A stretch of DNA of 64,000 nucleotides from Neoroseomonas eburnea (GCF_018129005.1 NZ_JAAEDL010000007.1:1-64000), one strand, 5' to 3'. Positions 34,898-43,745 are shown, numbered from the stretch's first letter. Notes: generated from the sequence alone by a model not told the origin. Numbers and translations: made by a program.

Positions 34898-36411
34898 CGA
34901 GGTTGCGCCGCCTGCTGCGGGACCGCCGCGGCGCCGTTGCCATGCTGGCCGGGCTAGCCGCCATCCCACTGCTGGCCATGGCCGGCGCGGCGATCGACCT
35001 GACGCGGCTCTACCTGCTGCATTCGCGCTTGGTGACGGCGGTGGACGCCGCCGCGCTGGCGGGTGCGCGAGTGATCAACGAGCTCGATCGCGACGTCCAG
35101 ATCCAGCGCTGGTTCTGGGCGAATTTCACCCGCGAGGCGGCGGGGCAGACTACCGGCTATCTCGGTGCCGAGGTCACCTCCTTCACCATTTCGGTCGATG
35201 AGACGAGCCGCATGGTGCGCGTGCATGTCCGCGCCGCGCTGCCCACCACCGTGCTGCGCCTGTTCGGCCAGAACGTGCTGGTCGCCAGCGTCGATCAGGC
35301 GGCGCGGCGGCAGGACCGCGGCATGGAGCTGGCGCTGGTGCTCGACGTCACCGGCTCGATGGCGGGCACGCAGATGACGGCGCTGCGGGATTCCGCGGCC
35401 GAGCTCGTCAACATCCTCTACGGGCCGAACGAGACGGTGCCGAATTTCTGGGTCTCGGTGGTGCCCTATACCTCGATGGTGAATCTCGGGCGGGGGCGCA
35501 CGGCCTGGCTCGCTTCGGGCAGCCTCAATGCCTCCGCCTATGGCAGCACCGTCTGGCGCGGCTGCGTGCAGGCGCGATCGGACAATGGGGAGGACGAGAC
35601 CGACACGCCACCGACCGCTGCGCCTTTCCGGCCGTTTCTGTGGCCGTCCACCTATGGCCGCTACAGCCCGAACCGCGGCGACAACGAGTGGACCAACAGC
35701 ACCATCACCGAGCCCAATCCGGAGAACCCGCCCAGCGATTCCGCGCAGAACAGCCTCGGCAACAACGCCAAGGGGCCGAATCTCGGCTGCGGGCGCGCCA
35801 TCCTGCCGCTGACGGCACAGCGCAGCATCGTGCTGAACGAGATCGCCAATCTCCGCGCGACGCATCGCGGCGGTACCATGGCCAATCTCGGCCTGCAGAT
35901 GGGCTGGGCGACACTGTCGCCGCGCTGGCAGGGTTTGTGGGGCACGGCGGGCCTGCCGCAGGACTACGACACACCGTACATGGACAAGGTCCTGGTCCTG
36001 ATGACCGACGGCAACAACGAATGGTACGACTGGCCGGAGGGCGCGCCCGGCGCCTGCCGCACCAGCGGCAGCAACGCGCCCTGCCGCAGCAGCTACGTCA
36101 GTGACGGCGACGCCGACATGACCGCCTATGGCCGCTTGCGGGAGAATCGGCTGGGGCTGTCCAGCATCAGCAACGCAAATGCGCGCAACGAGATCAGCGC
36201 CCGCATGGCGCGACTGTGCACCCGCATCAAGGCGACCGGCGTGATACTCTACACCATCACCTTCAATGTCTCCTCCAGCTCGACGCAGGATCTCTACCGG
36301 AGCTGCGCGACACAGCCGGAATACTACTTCAACAGTCCGGATGCCGCTGCGCTGCAGGCCGCCTTCCGGGAGATCGCGGGGCAGCTCGCCAATCTCCGCC
36401 TCGTGCGCTGA
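34894..36411 (+). CDS. tadG: TadG-like protein with von Willebrand factor A domain
   Basis: Last Tad gene, 505 aa. An N-terminal pilin-like segment (RRGAVAMLAGLAAIPLLAMA) precedes a periplasmic domain and a VWA fold. LALVLDVTGSMAG (Asp 151, Ser 155) is the metal-ion-dependent adhesion site, and VLVLMTDGNNEWYDW gives the second metal loop. A long Asn/Ser/Pro-rich insertion (about 205-300) lies inside the VWA domain. Probably anchors or tips the pilus. Confidence 0.9.
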   Translation: MTRLRRLLRDRRGAVAMLAGLAAIPLLAMAGAAIDLTRLYLLHSRLVTAVDAAALAGARVINELDRDVQIQRWFWANFTREAAGQTTGYLGAEVTSFTISVDETSRMVRVHVRAALPTTVLRLFGQNVLVASVDQAARRQDRGMELALVLDVTGSMAGTQMTALRDSAAELVNILYGPNETVPNFWVSVVPYTSMVNLGRGRTAWLASGSLNASAYGSTVWRGCVQARSDNGEDETDTPPTAAPFRPFLWPSTYGRYSPNRGDNEWTNSTITEPNPENPPSDSAQNSLGNNAKGPNLGCGRAILPLTAQRSIVLNEIANLRATHRGGTMANLGLQMGWATLSPRWQGLWGTAGLPQDYDTPYMDKVLVLMTDGNNEWYDWPEGAPGACRTSGSNAPCRSSYVSDGDADMTAYGRLRENRLGLSSISNANARNEISARMARLCTRIKATGVILYTITFNVSSSSTQDLYRSCATQPEYYFNSPDAAALQAAFREIAGQLANLRLVR

Positions 36412-36655
36412 TGCCGTGCGCCGCGATGCGGGATTTCACAGGGCGCCGGGCGCACCGCAGATCGGCGGGTGGCGATCGGCGACAGGCCGTTGCGGATGTT
36501 GCCCGTCGGGATCGACGCCTTCCCGAGCGCGGAATTCGGTCGCCGTGCAGCGGTGGTGCGCCAGGCCGCGATCGGCCCGGACGGCCGCCCTCCGCGCGTT
36601 GACGGCCTTCGCGACCCGGGCCTAGCGTCGCGCTCCGCCAGGAGGGGAGAGCGCG

Positions 36656-37561
36656 ATGAAACTGCCGGGCCACGGGCGCTACGCCCATAGTGCCATTCCG
36701 CAGCGGCCCCCCTATGAATGGCCGAACGGCACGCGGCTCGCGCTCGTGGTGTGCAACAACATCGAGGCCTTCGCCTATCGCGGGGGCCTCGGGTCCGACA
36801 GCACCGGCGGGCCGGCGGTGCAGAACCAGCGCAACTACGCCTGGCGCGACTATGGCAACCGCGTCGGTCTGTGGAACATGCTCGACATGCTGGACGAGCT
36901 CGGCATCCCCTGTGCCCACAACGTCAACGGCGCGGTGCTCGATGCCTGCCCGGAGATCGCCCCGGCGCTGAAGGTGCGCGGCGATGAGTTCATCGGCCAC
37001 GGCCGCACCAACGCCGAGCGCCAGGACATCCTGTGGGAGGAGGATGAGCGCCGCCTGATCGCCGAAAGCCGCGACGCCATCATCCGCCATGCCGGCGTGG
37101 CGCCGCAGGGCTGGCTCGGGCCCTACATCGCGCAGTCGGCGGTAACGCTCGATCTGCTGAAGGAGGAAGGCTTCTCCTACGTGATGGACTGGCCGGCGGA
37201 CGACCAGCCCTTCTGGATGACGACGCGTGCCGGGCCTATACTGTCGGTTCCCTATTCGATCGAGCTGAACGACAGCCCGGCGCAGGTCTTTCGGCAGCAC
37301 ACCGGTCGGCAATTCGCCGAGATGATCGTCGACCAGTTCGACGAGATGCTGGAACAGTCGCGCAGGCGGCCGCTGGTGTGCTCGGTTGTGCTGCACCCCT
37401 TCATCGTCGGCCAGCCGTTCCGCCTGCGGGCGCTGCGGAATGCGCTGCGGCACATCCTGTCGCATCGGGAGCGACTGTGGGTGACGCGGCCAGGCGCGTT
37501 GGCGCGCTATGCCGCCACCCTGCCGAAGGGGGTCGTGCCGGGATCGGAGATGCTGCCGTGA
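36656..37561 (+). CDS. Polysaccharide deacetylase/PuuE-like family protein (first of pair)
   Basis: NodB-fold hydrolase related to PuuE-type allantoinases and peptidoglycan deacetylases. 301 aa. YEWPNGTRLALVVCNNIEAF aligns with the family start, but the usual Asp-Asp metal motif of NodB is not present there. GDEFIGHGRTNAERQ (about 104-118) supplies the His motif. AGGAGGGGAGAG is a strong ribosome site. It overlaps the next, related gene by 4 bp. Substrate unknown; purine ring opening or deacetylation are both possible. Confidence 0.75.
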   Translation: MKLPGHGRYAHSAIPQRPPYEWPNGTRLALVVCNNIEAFAYRGGLGSDSTGGPAVQNQRNYAWRDYGNRVGLWNMLDMLDELGIPCAHNVNGAVLDACPEIAPALKVRGDEFIGHGRTNAERQDILWEEDERRLIAESRDAIIRHAGVAPQGWLGPYIAQSAVTLDLLKEEGFSYVMDWPADDQPFWMTTRAGPILSVPYSIELNDSPAQVFRQHTGRQFAEMIVDQFDEMLEQSRRRPLVCSVVLHPFIVGQPFRLRALRNALRHILSHRERLWVTRPGALARYAATLPKGVVPGSEMLP

Positions 37562-38601
37562 GCGGGTCCGATGATCGGAGGGCGCAGGCGTCACGGACGC
37601 CGAGCATCGGAGATCCGAATCGGCACCACCAGACCACGGGCCGCTCCGATGACCCGAGGGCACTGACGCCGGGCACCGCAGGCCCGGACCGGATTGCCGT
37701 GCTCGACGAGGAAGCCGGCCGCACCCGCGACTTCGCCGGCTACGGCCGGAACCCGCCCGACCCGCGCTGGCCGGGTGGCGCGCATGTCGTCTGCAACTTC
37801 GTGATCAACTACGAGGAGGGCGGTGAGGCCGCCGTGCCCGATGGCGACCCCAACAGCGAGAATGCACTGACCGAGGGCAGCACCGCGCCCGTGAAGGGCC
37901 GCGACCTCGCGGCGGAATCCATGTTCGCCTATGGCAGCCGTGCCGGCTTCTGGCGTCTGCACCGCATCTTCACGAAGCGCGGCCTTCCCTGCACCGTCTT
38001 TGCCGTGGCCCGCGCGCTGGAACGGAACCCGGAAGCCTGTGCCGCGATGCGCGAGGCCGGCTGGGACGTGGCCGCCCACGGCTTGCGGTGGGAGATGCAC
38101 AACGCCTTCGACGAGGCGACGGAACGTCAGCGAATCTCGGACGCCACCGCGCTGATCGCGCGCTGCATCGGCGAACGGCCCGCCGGCTGGTACACCCGCT
38201 ACGCGCCGTCTCTGCACACGCGCCGCCTGCTGCTGGAAGCCGGCTACGAATACGACAGCGACGCCTATGACGACGAGATCCCGTATTGGGTGAAGTGCGC
38301 GGGGCGCGACGTGCTTGTGGTGCCCTATTCGCTGGTGCACAACGACGTGCGGTTTCCGCGCATGGGCATGACTTCCGGCACGGAATACTTCGACTACATG
38401 CGCGACGCGATCGAATGCGTGCTGCGGGAGGACCCGCCGCGCATGCTCTCCTTCGGCCTGCACAACCGCATCATCGCGCATCCGGGGCGCGCCATGGGCC
38501 TGGCGAAACTGCTCGACTGGATCGCCAACCACCCGCGCGTCGCGGTGATGCGCCGCGTGGACATCGCCCGCCACTGGCGCAAGGAACATCCGCCCAAATG
38601 A
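37558..38601 (+). CDS. Polysaccharide deacetylase/PuuE-like family protein (second of pair)
   Basis: 347 aa from the GTG at 37558, or about 300 aa from a GTG at 37699. DFAGYGRNPPDPRWPGGA and VVCNFVINYEEGGE (from about residue 57) match the PuuE allantoinase start, and AAHGLRWEMHNAF gives the His motif. The first 45 residues are repetitive and unlike the family, so the downstream GTG may be the true start and 37561-37698 a leader with an inverted repeat. Closer to PuuE than the preceding paralogue. Confidence 0.78.
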   Translation: MSGSDDRRAQASRTPSIGDPNRHHQTTGRSDDPRALTPGTAGPDRIAVLDEEAGRTRDFAGYGRNPPDPRWPGGAHVVCNFVINYEEGGEAAVPDGDPNSENALTEGSTAPVKGRDLAAESMFAYGSRAGFWRLHRIFTKRGLPCTVFAVARALERNPEACAAMREAGWDVAAHGLRWEMHNAFDEATERQRISDATALIARCIGERPAGWYTRYAPSLHTRRLLLEAGYEYDSDAYDDEIPYWVKCAGRDVLVVPYSLVHNDVRFPRMGMTSGTEYFDYMRDAIECVLREDPPRMLSFGLHNRIIAHPGRAMGLAKLLDWIANHPRVAVMRRVDIARHWRKEHPPK

Positions 38602-39464
38602 CGCGTGACCTCCCGACCTGGCGTTCGCTGCTCTACGTCCCGGCGAGCGCGGAGAAGTTCGTCGCGAAGGCGCATGAGCGCGGCGCGGATGCGGTGATCC
38701 TGGACCTCGAGGATGGTGTCGCGCCGGATGCCAAGGCGGCGGCGCGTGCGGGATTGCCGGCCTCCGTCGCCAGCGTGCGGCGGAACGGCGCCGATGTGCT
38801 GGTGCGCATCAACCGCCCGCTGCGCATGGCGGTGCAGGACATCGCCGCCGCGGTCGCCGCCGGGGCGGATGCACTGATCTGCACCAAGATGATGGGCGCG
38901 GACCATGTGCGGTTGCTGTCCGAACTGACGGCGGAATCGGAAGCCGAGGCCGGGCGCCCGATCGGGTCCGTCCGCTTCGTCGTGCTCGTGGAGGACGCGC
39001 CAGCGCTCGCCCACGCGCAAGCCATCGCCGGGGCCGATCCGCGCGTGGTGGCGCTTGGCGTGGGTGGGGAGGACCTGGCGACGGACCTCGGCGCGGAGCC
39101 GACCCCGGATGCGCTGGACCTGCCCAAGCGCATGGGGCTGGTGGCGGCGCGGGCGGCTGGCGTGCTGCCGCTCGGCTTCATCGGGACGGTAGCGGGGCTG
39201 AACGACCTCGACGGCTACCGCGCCATGCTGCGGCGGTCGCGCGCCATCGGCTTTGCCTGCGCGTCCTGCGTGCATCCTTCCCAGGTGCCGATCATCAACG
39301 AGGAATACGGCGCCCGGCCAGAAGAAGTGGAGCGCGCGAAGCGACTGGTCGCGGCCTTCGAGGCGGCGCTGACAGAAGGGAAGGGGGCGGTCGCCTTCGA
39401 AGGCAACATGATCGACAAGCCGATCGTCGACCGCGCGCGCAAGCTGATCGCGCGGGCGGGCTAA
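38598..39464 (+). CDS. HpcH/HpaI aldolase / citrate lyase beta-like CoA ester lyase
   Basis: CitE-type TIM-barrel enzyme that cleaves or forms malyl- or citramalyl-CoA-like esters. 288 aa. RSLLYVPASAEKFVAKAHER, VILDLEDGVAPDAKAAAR (Mg-binding Glu/Asp region) and SCVHPSQVPIINEEY are conserved. Overlaps the PuuE-like gene by 4 bp, forming a three-gene operon. No lyase alpha subunit is nearby, so it is a stand-alone CitE-like protein. Confidence 0.88.
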   Translation: MTRDLPTWRSLLYVPASAEKFVAKAHERGADAVILDLEDGVAPDAKAAARAGLPASVASVRRNGADVLVRINRPLRMAVQDIAAAVAAGADALICTKMMGADHVRLLSELTAESEAEAGRPIGSVRFVVLVEDAPALAHAQAIAGADPRVVALGVGGEDLATDLGAEPTPDALDLPKRMGLVAARAAGVLPLGFIGTVAGLNDLDGYRAMLRRSRAIGFACASCVHPSQVPIINEEYGARPEEVERAKRLVAAFEAALTEGKGAVAFEGNMIDKPIVDRARKLIARAG

Positions 39465-39498
39465 CCCATGAGGAGGCTTCGCCCCTCGCGCTCCCCCA

Positions 39499-39520
39499 CC
39501 AAGGGCGGAAGGGCCCTTGG
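39499..39520. terminator. Hairpin between convergent genes
   Basis: CCAAGGGC and GCCCTTGG form a perfect 8-bp stem with a 6-nt loop, lying between the CitE-like gene (+) and the SDR gene (-). Symmetric, so it can serve both directions. Confidence 0.5.
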
Positions 39521-39527
39521 AACCCCC

Positions 39528-40295
39528 TCACACCACGGCCGTCATGCCGCCATCGACGTACAGCAGATGGCCATGGACGAAGTCCGACGCCGGCGCGGCG
39601 AGAAAGACCGTGGCACCCACCAGCTCCTCCACCTTGCCCCAGCGGCCGGCGGGCACGCGTTTGCAGAGCCAGTCGGTGAACTCGGCATTGTTCACCAGCG
39701 CGCCCGTCAACTCGGTGTCGTAGTAGCCTGGCGCCACGCCGTTCACGTTCACTCCATGCCTCGCCCATTCGGCACACAGCGTGCGCGTCAGCATCCGCAG
39801 CGCGCCCTTGCTGGCCGCATAGGGCGCGATGGTCGGCCGGCCGAGCTCGCTCTGCACGGAGCAGATCGTGACGATCTTGCCCTTGCCGCGCGCGACCATC
39901 CGCTTTCCCGCCGCCTGGCAGCAGTACCAGACGCCGTCGAGGTTGGTGGCCAGCACCTCCCGCCAGGTCTCGGGCGGCATCTCGACGGACGGCATGCGGC
40001 GCATGATGCCGGCATTCGCCACCAGGATGTGCAGCGGGCCGTGGGCGGCCTCGATCGCCGCAATGCCGGCCTCCACGGCCTTGGGGTCTGTCACGTCGAA
40101 GGCGGCGGTCTCGGACGCGATGCCCACCTCGGCCAACCTTGCCTGGGCGGCGACGAGCTTCGTCGGATCGCGGCCGTTCAGCACCACGACTGCCCCCGCC
40201 TCGGCCAGTCCCCTGGCCAGGGCGTAGCCGATCCCCTGGCTGGATCCGGTCACCAGGGCGAGCCGCCCGGTCAGGTCGAACAGCGCACGCGACAT
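39528..40295 (-). CDS. SDR family oxidoreductase, gluconate 5-dehydrogenase type
   Basis: NAD(P)-dependent short-chain dehydrogenase, 255 aa. TGSSQGIG (about 17-24), NAG near 92 and the catalytic Ser-Tyr-Lys (ICSVQSELGRPTIAPYAASK) are present. MSRALFDLTGRLALVTGSSQ and the GYYDTELT segment resemble gluconate 5-dehydrogenase (IdnO/Gno). GGGGGAGACG precedes the ATG at 40295. It is divergent from a 2-hydroxyacid dehydrogenase and an idonate-dehydrogenase-like gene, which supports a ketogluconate role (inference). Confidence 0.85.
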   Translation of the reverse strand: MSRALFDLTGRLALVTGSSQGIGYALARGLAEAGAVVVLNGRDPTKLVAAQARLAEVGIASETAAFDVTDPKAVEAGIAAIEAAHGPLHILVANAGIMRRMPSVEMPPETWREVLATNLDGVWYCCQAAGKRMVARGKGKIVTICSVQSELGRPTIAPYAASKGALRMLTRTLCAEWARHGVNVNGVAPGYYDTELTGALVNNAEFTDWLCKRVPAGRWGKVEELVGATVFLAAPASDFVHGHLLYVDGGMTAVV

Positions 40296-40329
40296 CGGCG
40301 TCTCCCCCTGTAAGATCGCCATCAAAGGC

Positions 40330-40433
40330 AGGAGCGGTTTCCGTTCGCCTTGGCCCACGGCAACCGCTCCAGCCATTGTTTTGGCGAGCATCTTTACCCG
40401 ATCAGATGATTTCACCTGATCGGGATCTGCTCT
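40330..40433 (-). repeat. Palindromic intergenic repeat, copy 2
   Basis: The palindrome CCCGATCAG...CTGATCGGG at 40397-40424 has 9-bp perfect arms. Read on the minus strand it is followed by AAAGATGCTCGCCAAAAC, GCTGGAGCGGTTGCC and a further conserved tail. Copy 1 at 24765-24850 keeps the same block order. It fills the divergent gap between the SDR gene and the 2-hydroxyacid dehydrogenase gene, so it might also affect their promoters. Confidence 0.65.
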
Positions 40434-40450
40434 AGGGGGGAGGCACACGC

Positions 40451-41392
40451 ATGGACAAGCCGGGGCTCCTGGTGGTGGGCGTGCTGCCCGATTGGGACCT
40501 GCAGGCGCTCGCGCGCCGCTTCACGCTGCACCTGCTCTATGAGGCATCCGACCGCGCCGCCTTCCTCGCGCAGCACGGGCCGTCGGTCCGCGCCATCGCG
40601 ACCAAGGGCGAGCTCGGCGCCGACGCGGCGATGATGGATGCCTGCCCGGAGGCGAGGATCATCGCCTGCTATGGCGTCGGCGTGGACGCCATAGACCTTG
40701 CGGCGGCCCGCGCGCGCCGCGTTGCCGTGACCAACACGCCCGATGTGCTGACCGAGGACGTGGCCGACATGGCCTTCGCCCTGCTGCTGGCGACGGCGCG
40801 GGCGATTCCGGAGGGCGACGCCTATGTCCGCTCCGGCACCTGGGCGCGGCAGGGGCCGATGCGCCTCGCGACGCGGGTCTGGGGCAAGCGGCTTGGCATC
40901 GTCGGGCTGGGGCGCATCGGGCGGGCCATCGCGCGGCGGGCGGAAGGCTTTGGCATGTCGATCGCCTACAGCGGCCGGACCAGGAAGGAATTGCCCTACG
41001 CCTTCCATCCCGATCCTGCCGCGCTCGCGCCGCATGCGGAGATCTTCATCGTCTCGGCCGCCGGAGGCGCGGCGACGGCGGGGCTCGTGGACCGCGCGGC
41101 GATCGAGGCGCTCAACCCCGGCAGCATCTTCATCAATGTCTCGCGCGGGTCGGTGGTGGATGAGGCGGCATTGATCGCCGCCATCCGCTCCGGCCGGATC
41201 GCGGCGGCGGGGCTCGACGTGTTCCACAACGAGCCTGCCATCGACCCGGTCTTCGCGACCTTCCCGAATGTCGTGCTGTCCCCGCACCAGGCCTCCGGCA
41301 CGGTGGAGACACGCAAGGCCATGGGCGCGCTGATGCGCGAGAACCTGGAGGCCCATTTCGACGGCCGCCCGCTGCCGACGCCGGTGGCGTGA
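40451..41392 (+). CDS. D-isomer specific 2-hydroxyacid dehydrogenase (glyoxylate/hydroxypyruvate or 2-ketogluconate reductase type)
   Basis: NAD(P)H-dependent reductase, 313 aa. GIVGLGRIGRAIARRAEGFG (about 150-169) is the dinucleotide site; catalytic Arg lies in NVSRGSVVDEAAL, Glu in LDVFHNEPAI and His in LSPHQASGT. Of the GhrB/GyaR branch, whose members reduce glyoxylate, hydroxypyruvate and 2-ketogluconate. Overlaps the following alcohol dehydrogenase gene, whose enzyme acts on related sugar acids. Confidence 0.9.
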   Translation: MDKPGLLVVGVLPDWDLQALARRFTLHLLYEASDRAAFLAQHGPSVRAIATKGELGADAAMMDACPEARIIACYGVGVDAIDLAAARARRVAVTNTPDVLTEDVADMAFALLLATARAIPEGDAYVRSGTWARQGPMRLATRVWGKRLGIVGLGRIGRAIARRAEGFGMSIAYSGRTRKELPYAFHPDPAALAPHAEIFIVSAAGGAATAGLVDRAAIEALNPGSIFINVSRGSVVDEAALIAAIRSGRIAAAGLDVFHNEPAIDPVFATFPNVVLSPHQASGTVETRKAMGALMRENLEAHFDGRPLPTPVA

Positions 41393-42423
41393 TGCGCGCC
41401 GTCGTCATCCATCCGCCGCACGATCTTCGCGTCGAGGATCGCGCCGTCGCCGATCCGGGCCCGGGCCAGGTGCGCGTTGCCGTCCGCGCCGGCGGCATCT
41501 GCGGGTCGGACCTGCACTACTACCAGCATGGCGGCTTCGGCACGGTGCGGGTGAAGCACCCGATGGTACTGGGGCATGAGGTGGCCGGGCTGGTGGATGC
41601 CGTCGGCGCCGGCGTGACGGGGATCGCGCCGGGGCAGGCGGTGGCGGTGAATCCTTCGTTGCCCTGCGGCGCGTGCCTCTATTGCCAGGCGGGAGAACAG
41701 CAGCACTGCCTGGAGATGCGCTTCTACGGCAGCGCAATGCGCGATCCTCATGTCGATGGCGGCTTCCGCGAGGCCCTGGTCTGCGAGGCCGCGCAGGCGG
41801 TCCCGCTGCCGGAGGGGCTGGATATCGCCACGGCCGCCTTCGCCGAACCGCTCTCCGTCTGCCTGCATGCGGTGCGCCAGGCGGGGCCGCTGCTGGGCCG
41901 CCGCGTGCTGGTGACGGGGGCCGGCCCGATCGGCGCGCTGACCATCGCCGCGGCCCGGTTGGCCGGCGCGCGGGAGATCGTGGCGACGGACCTCTCGGCG
42001 GCGCCGGAAGGGGTGGCGCGGAGGATGGGCGCGGATCGCTTCGTCGCGGTCGGCGGCGCGGCCGGTGCGCTGGCGCCCTATGCCGCGCGCAAGGGCTGGT
42101 TCGACGTGGCCTTCGAGGCCTCCGGCAGCCCCGCCGCCCTGCTCGGCATCCTGCCCGTGCTGCGGCCGCGCGGGACCATCGTGCAGATCGGCGTCGGCGG
42201 CGATGCGGCGGTGCCGCTCTCGGTGCTCGCCGCGAAGGAGATCACCTGGCGCGGCACCTTCCGCTTCCACGAGGAATTCGCGCTGGCGGTCGAGATGCTG
42301 GCCCGTCGTGCCGTGGATGTCGCGCCCCTGCTGACCGCCCAATTCCCGGTGGAGCGCGCGCGCGACGCCTTCGACCTCGCCGCCGACCGCTCCCGCGCCA
42401 TGAAGGTGCAACTGTCCTTTTGA
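41392..42423 (+). CDS. idnD: Zinc-dependent alcohol dehydrogenase, L-idonate 5-dehydrogenase type
   Basis: Oxidises a sugar acid, probably L-idonate to 5-ketogluconate. 343 aa. The catalytic zinc site is in GGICGSDLHYYQHGG with GHEVAG, the structural zinc site is CGACLYCQAGEQQHC (about 95-109), and the NAD motif is VTGAGPIGALTIAAARLAGA. The HYYQHGGFG stretch favours idonate dehydrogenase over threonine or sorbitol enzymes. A GTG one codon earlier (41389) overlaps the preceding stop. The symbol is an inference strengthened by the nearby IdnO-like SDR. Confidence 0.75.
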   Translation: MRAVVIHPPHDLRVEDRAVADPGPGQVRVAVRAGGICGSDLHYYQHGGFGTVRVKHPMVLGHEVAGLVDAVGAGVTGIAPGQAVAVNPSLPCGACLYCQAGEQQHCLEMRFYGSAMRDPHVDGGFREALVCEAAQAVPLPEGLDIATAAFAEPLSVCLHAVRQAGPLLGRRVLVTGAGPIGALTIAAARLAGAREIVATDLSAAPEGVARRMGADRFVAVGGAAGALAPYAARKGWFDVAFEASGSPAALLGILPVLRPRGTIVQIGVGGDAAVPLSVLAAKEITWRGTFRFHEEFALAVEMLARRAVDVAPLLTAQFPVERARDAFDLAADRSRAMKVQLSF

Positions 42424-42438
42424 CGTCCCCGCGGGGTC

Positions 42439-42460
42439 CGGGGAGGCCGTCGCCTCCCCG
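42439..42460 (+). terminator. Hairpin after idnD
   Basis: CGGGGAGGC and GCCTCCCCG form a perfect 9-bp stem around a 4-nt loop, 15 bp past the idnD stop, between convergent genes. Confidence 0.5.
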
Positions 42461-42468
42461 GCGGGGGA

Positions 42469-42487
42469 CCGGGGGCGGCGCCCCCGG
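42469..42487. terminator. GGC-loop hairpin between convergent genes
   Basis: CCGGGGGC and GCCCCCGG close over GGC, touching the stop codon of the minus-strand CoA-transferase gene. Same core (GGGGGCGGCGCCCCC) as the stem at 8722-8744. Confidence 0.5.
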
Positions 42488-43735
42488 CTACTCCGCGGCC
42501 GTCCTCGGCGCCGCCTCGCGGATGACCCCCGCGGCCTTCAACCGCGCGACCTCGCCCCTGCCGAGCAGCGGCCCCAGGATCTCCTCATTGTGTTCGCCGA
42601 TGCGCGGCGCCGGCCGCGCGAGGATTCCCGGCGTGCCGGAGAGCCGCGGCACCATCCCGTGCATCGGCAGCCAGCCGCCCGGCATGTCCTCGTCCGGCAC
42701 TTCGATCAGTGCCTCGCGCTCGATGGCGTAGCGGTCGCGCTCCAGCATCTCGGTATCCATGATCGGCCCGATGGTCACGCCGGCCTTGTCGAAATGCGCG
42801 ACGTTCTCCTCGAGCGTCCGCTCGGCGATCCAGCCGCCGATGATGGCGTCGAGTTCCTGCCAGTGCTGCAGCCGCGCCGGATTGTTCGCGAAGCGCGGAT
42901 CGCCGAGCAGGTCCTCCCGCCCGATGGAGCGGAACAGCTTCTCCGTCATGCCTTGCGTGGAGGCCGACAGGCAGACCCAGCCGCCATCCCTGGTGCGGTA
43001 CGCGTTCCGCGGCGAGGTATTGGTGGAGCGGCTGCCCGTGCGCGGTTTGCGCCTGTGCGTGATCCGCCAGTTCGCCACCTGGGGCTCCATCACGCTGAAC
43101 AGCGGTTCGAACAGGGATACGTCCAGCACCTGCCCGCCGCCGCCCGCCTCCGCGTGGCGCAGCGCGATCATCGCGACCGAGGCGCCGTAGAGCCCGGCAT
43201 AGGCATCGCCCATGAACATCGGCGGCAGCACCGGCTCGCGGTCGTCGAAGCCGTTCACCGCGGCGAAGCCGGAATAGCCTTCCACCAGCGTGCCGAAGCC
43301 GGGCTTGTGGCGGTACGGCCCGTCCTGCCCCCAGCCGGAGATGCGCACGACCACCAGCGCCGGGTTTGCCGCCAGCAGTCCGGCGGGGTCGAGGCCCATC
43401 GCCTCCAGCACGCCGGGCCGGAAGGATTCGACGAGCATCGCGGCGTCCTTCGCGAGCGCCTTCACGGCCGCGACACCCTCGGGCCGCCTGAGGTCGAGGC
43501 AGACCGACTTCTTGTTGCGGCAGATCGTCTTCCAGGAGGTCTCGACGCCGCCGACGCGCCAGGCGCGCAGCGTGTCGCCCTCGGGCGGTTCGACCTTCAC
43601 CACCTCGGCGCCGTGGTCGGAGAAGACCTTGGTCAGCACATTGCCCGCGACGAGGCGCGAGAGATCCACCACCCGCACGCCGTCCATGGCGCCGCGCGCG
43701 GCGGGGTCGAATTGCTTGCGGTGGATCTCCGGCAT
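42488..43735 (-). CDS. CaiB/BaiF family (class III) CoA-transferase
   Basis: Moves CoA between carboxylic acids. 415 aa, family length. VVDLSRLVAGNVLTKVFSDHGAEV at the start, KKSVCLDLRRPEGVAA, ESFRPGVLEAMGLD, and GDAYAGLYGAS with the presumed catalytic Asp 177 are conserved. It lies 10 bp upstream-strand neighbour to a Bug binding protein, as part of one minus-strand transcript. Pairings of CaiB genes and Bug proteins are common in Acetobacteraceae and Burkholderiales; the acid is unknown. Confidence 0.92.
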   Translation of the reverse strand: MPEIHRKQFDPAARGAMDGVRVVDLSRLVAGNVLTKVFSDHGAEVVKVEPPEGDTLRAWRVGGVETSWKTICRNKKSVCLDLRRPEGVAAVKALAKDAAMLVESFRPGVLEAMGLDPAGLLAANPALVVVRISGWGQDGPYRHKPGFGTLVEGYSGFAAVNGFDDREPVLPPMFMGDAYAGLYGASVAMIALRHAEAGGGGQVLDVSLFEPLFSVMEPQVANWRITHRRKPRTGSRSTNTSPRNAYRTRDGGWVCLSASTQGMTEKLFRSIGREDLLGDPRFANNPARLQHWQELDAIIGGWIAERTLEENVAHFDKAGVTIGPIMDTEMLERDRYAIEREALIEVPDEDMPGGWLPMHGMVPRLSGTPGILARPAPRIGEHNEEILGPLLGRGEVARLKAAGVIREAAPRTAAE

Positions 43736-43745
43736 GTCCTCGCCC

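Noticed and set aside
36469-36690. 73-codon reading frame between tadG and the PuuE-like gene
   Set aside because: No ribosome site, overlaps the next gene's start, composition not protein-like.
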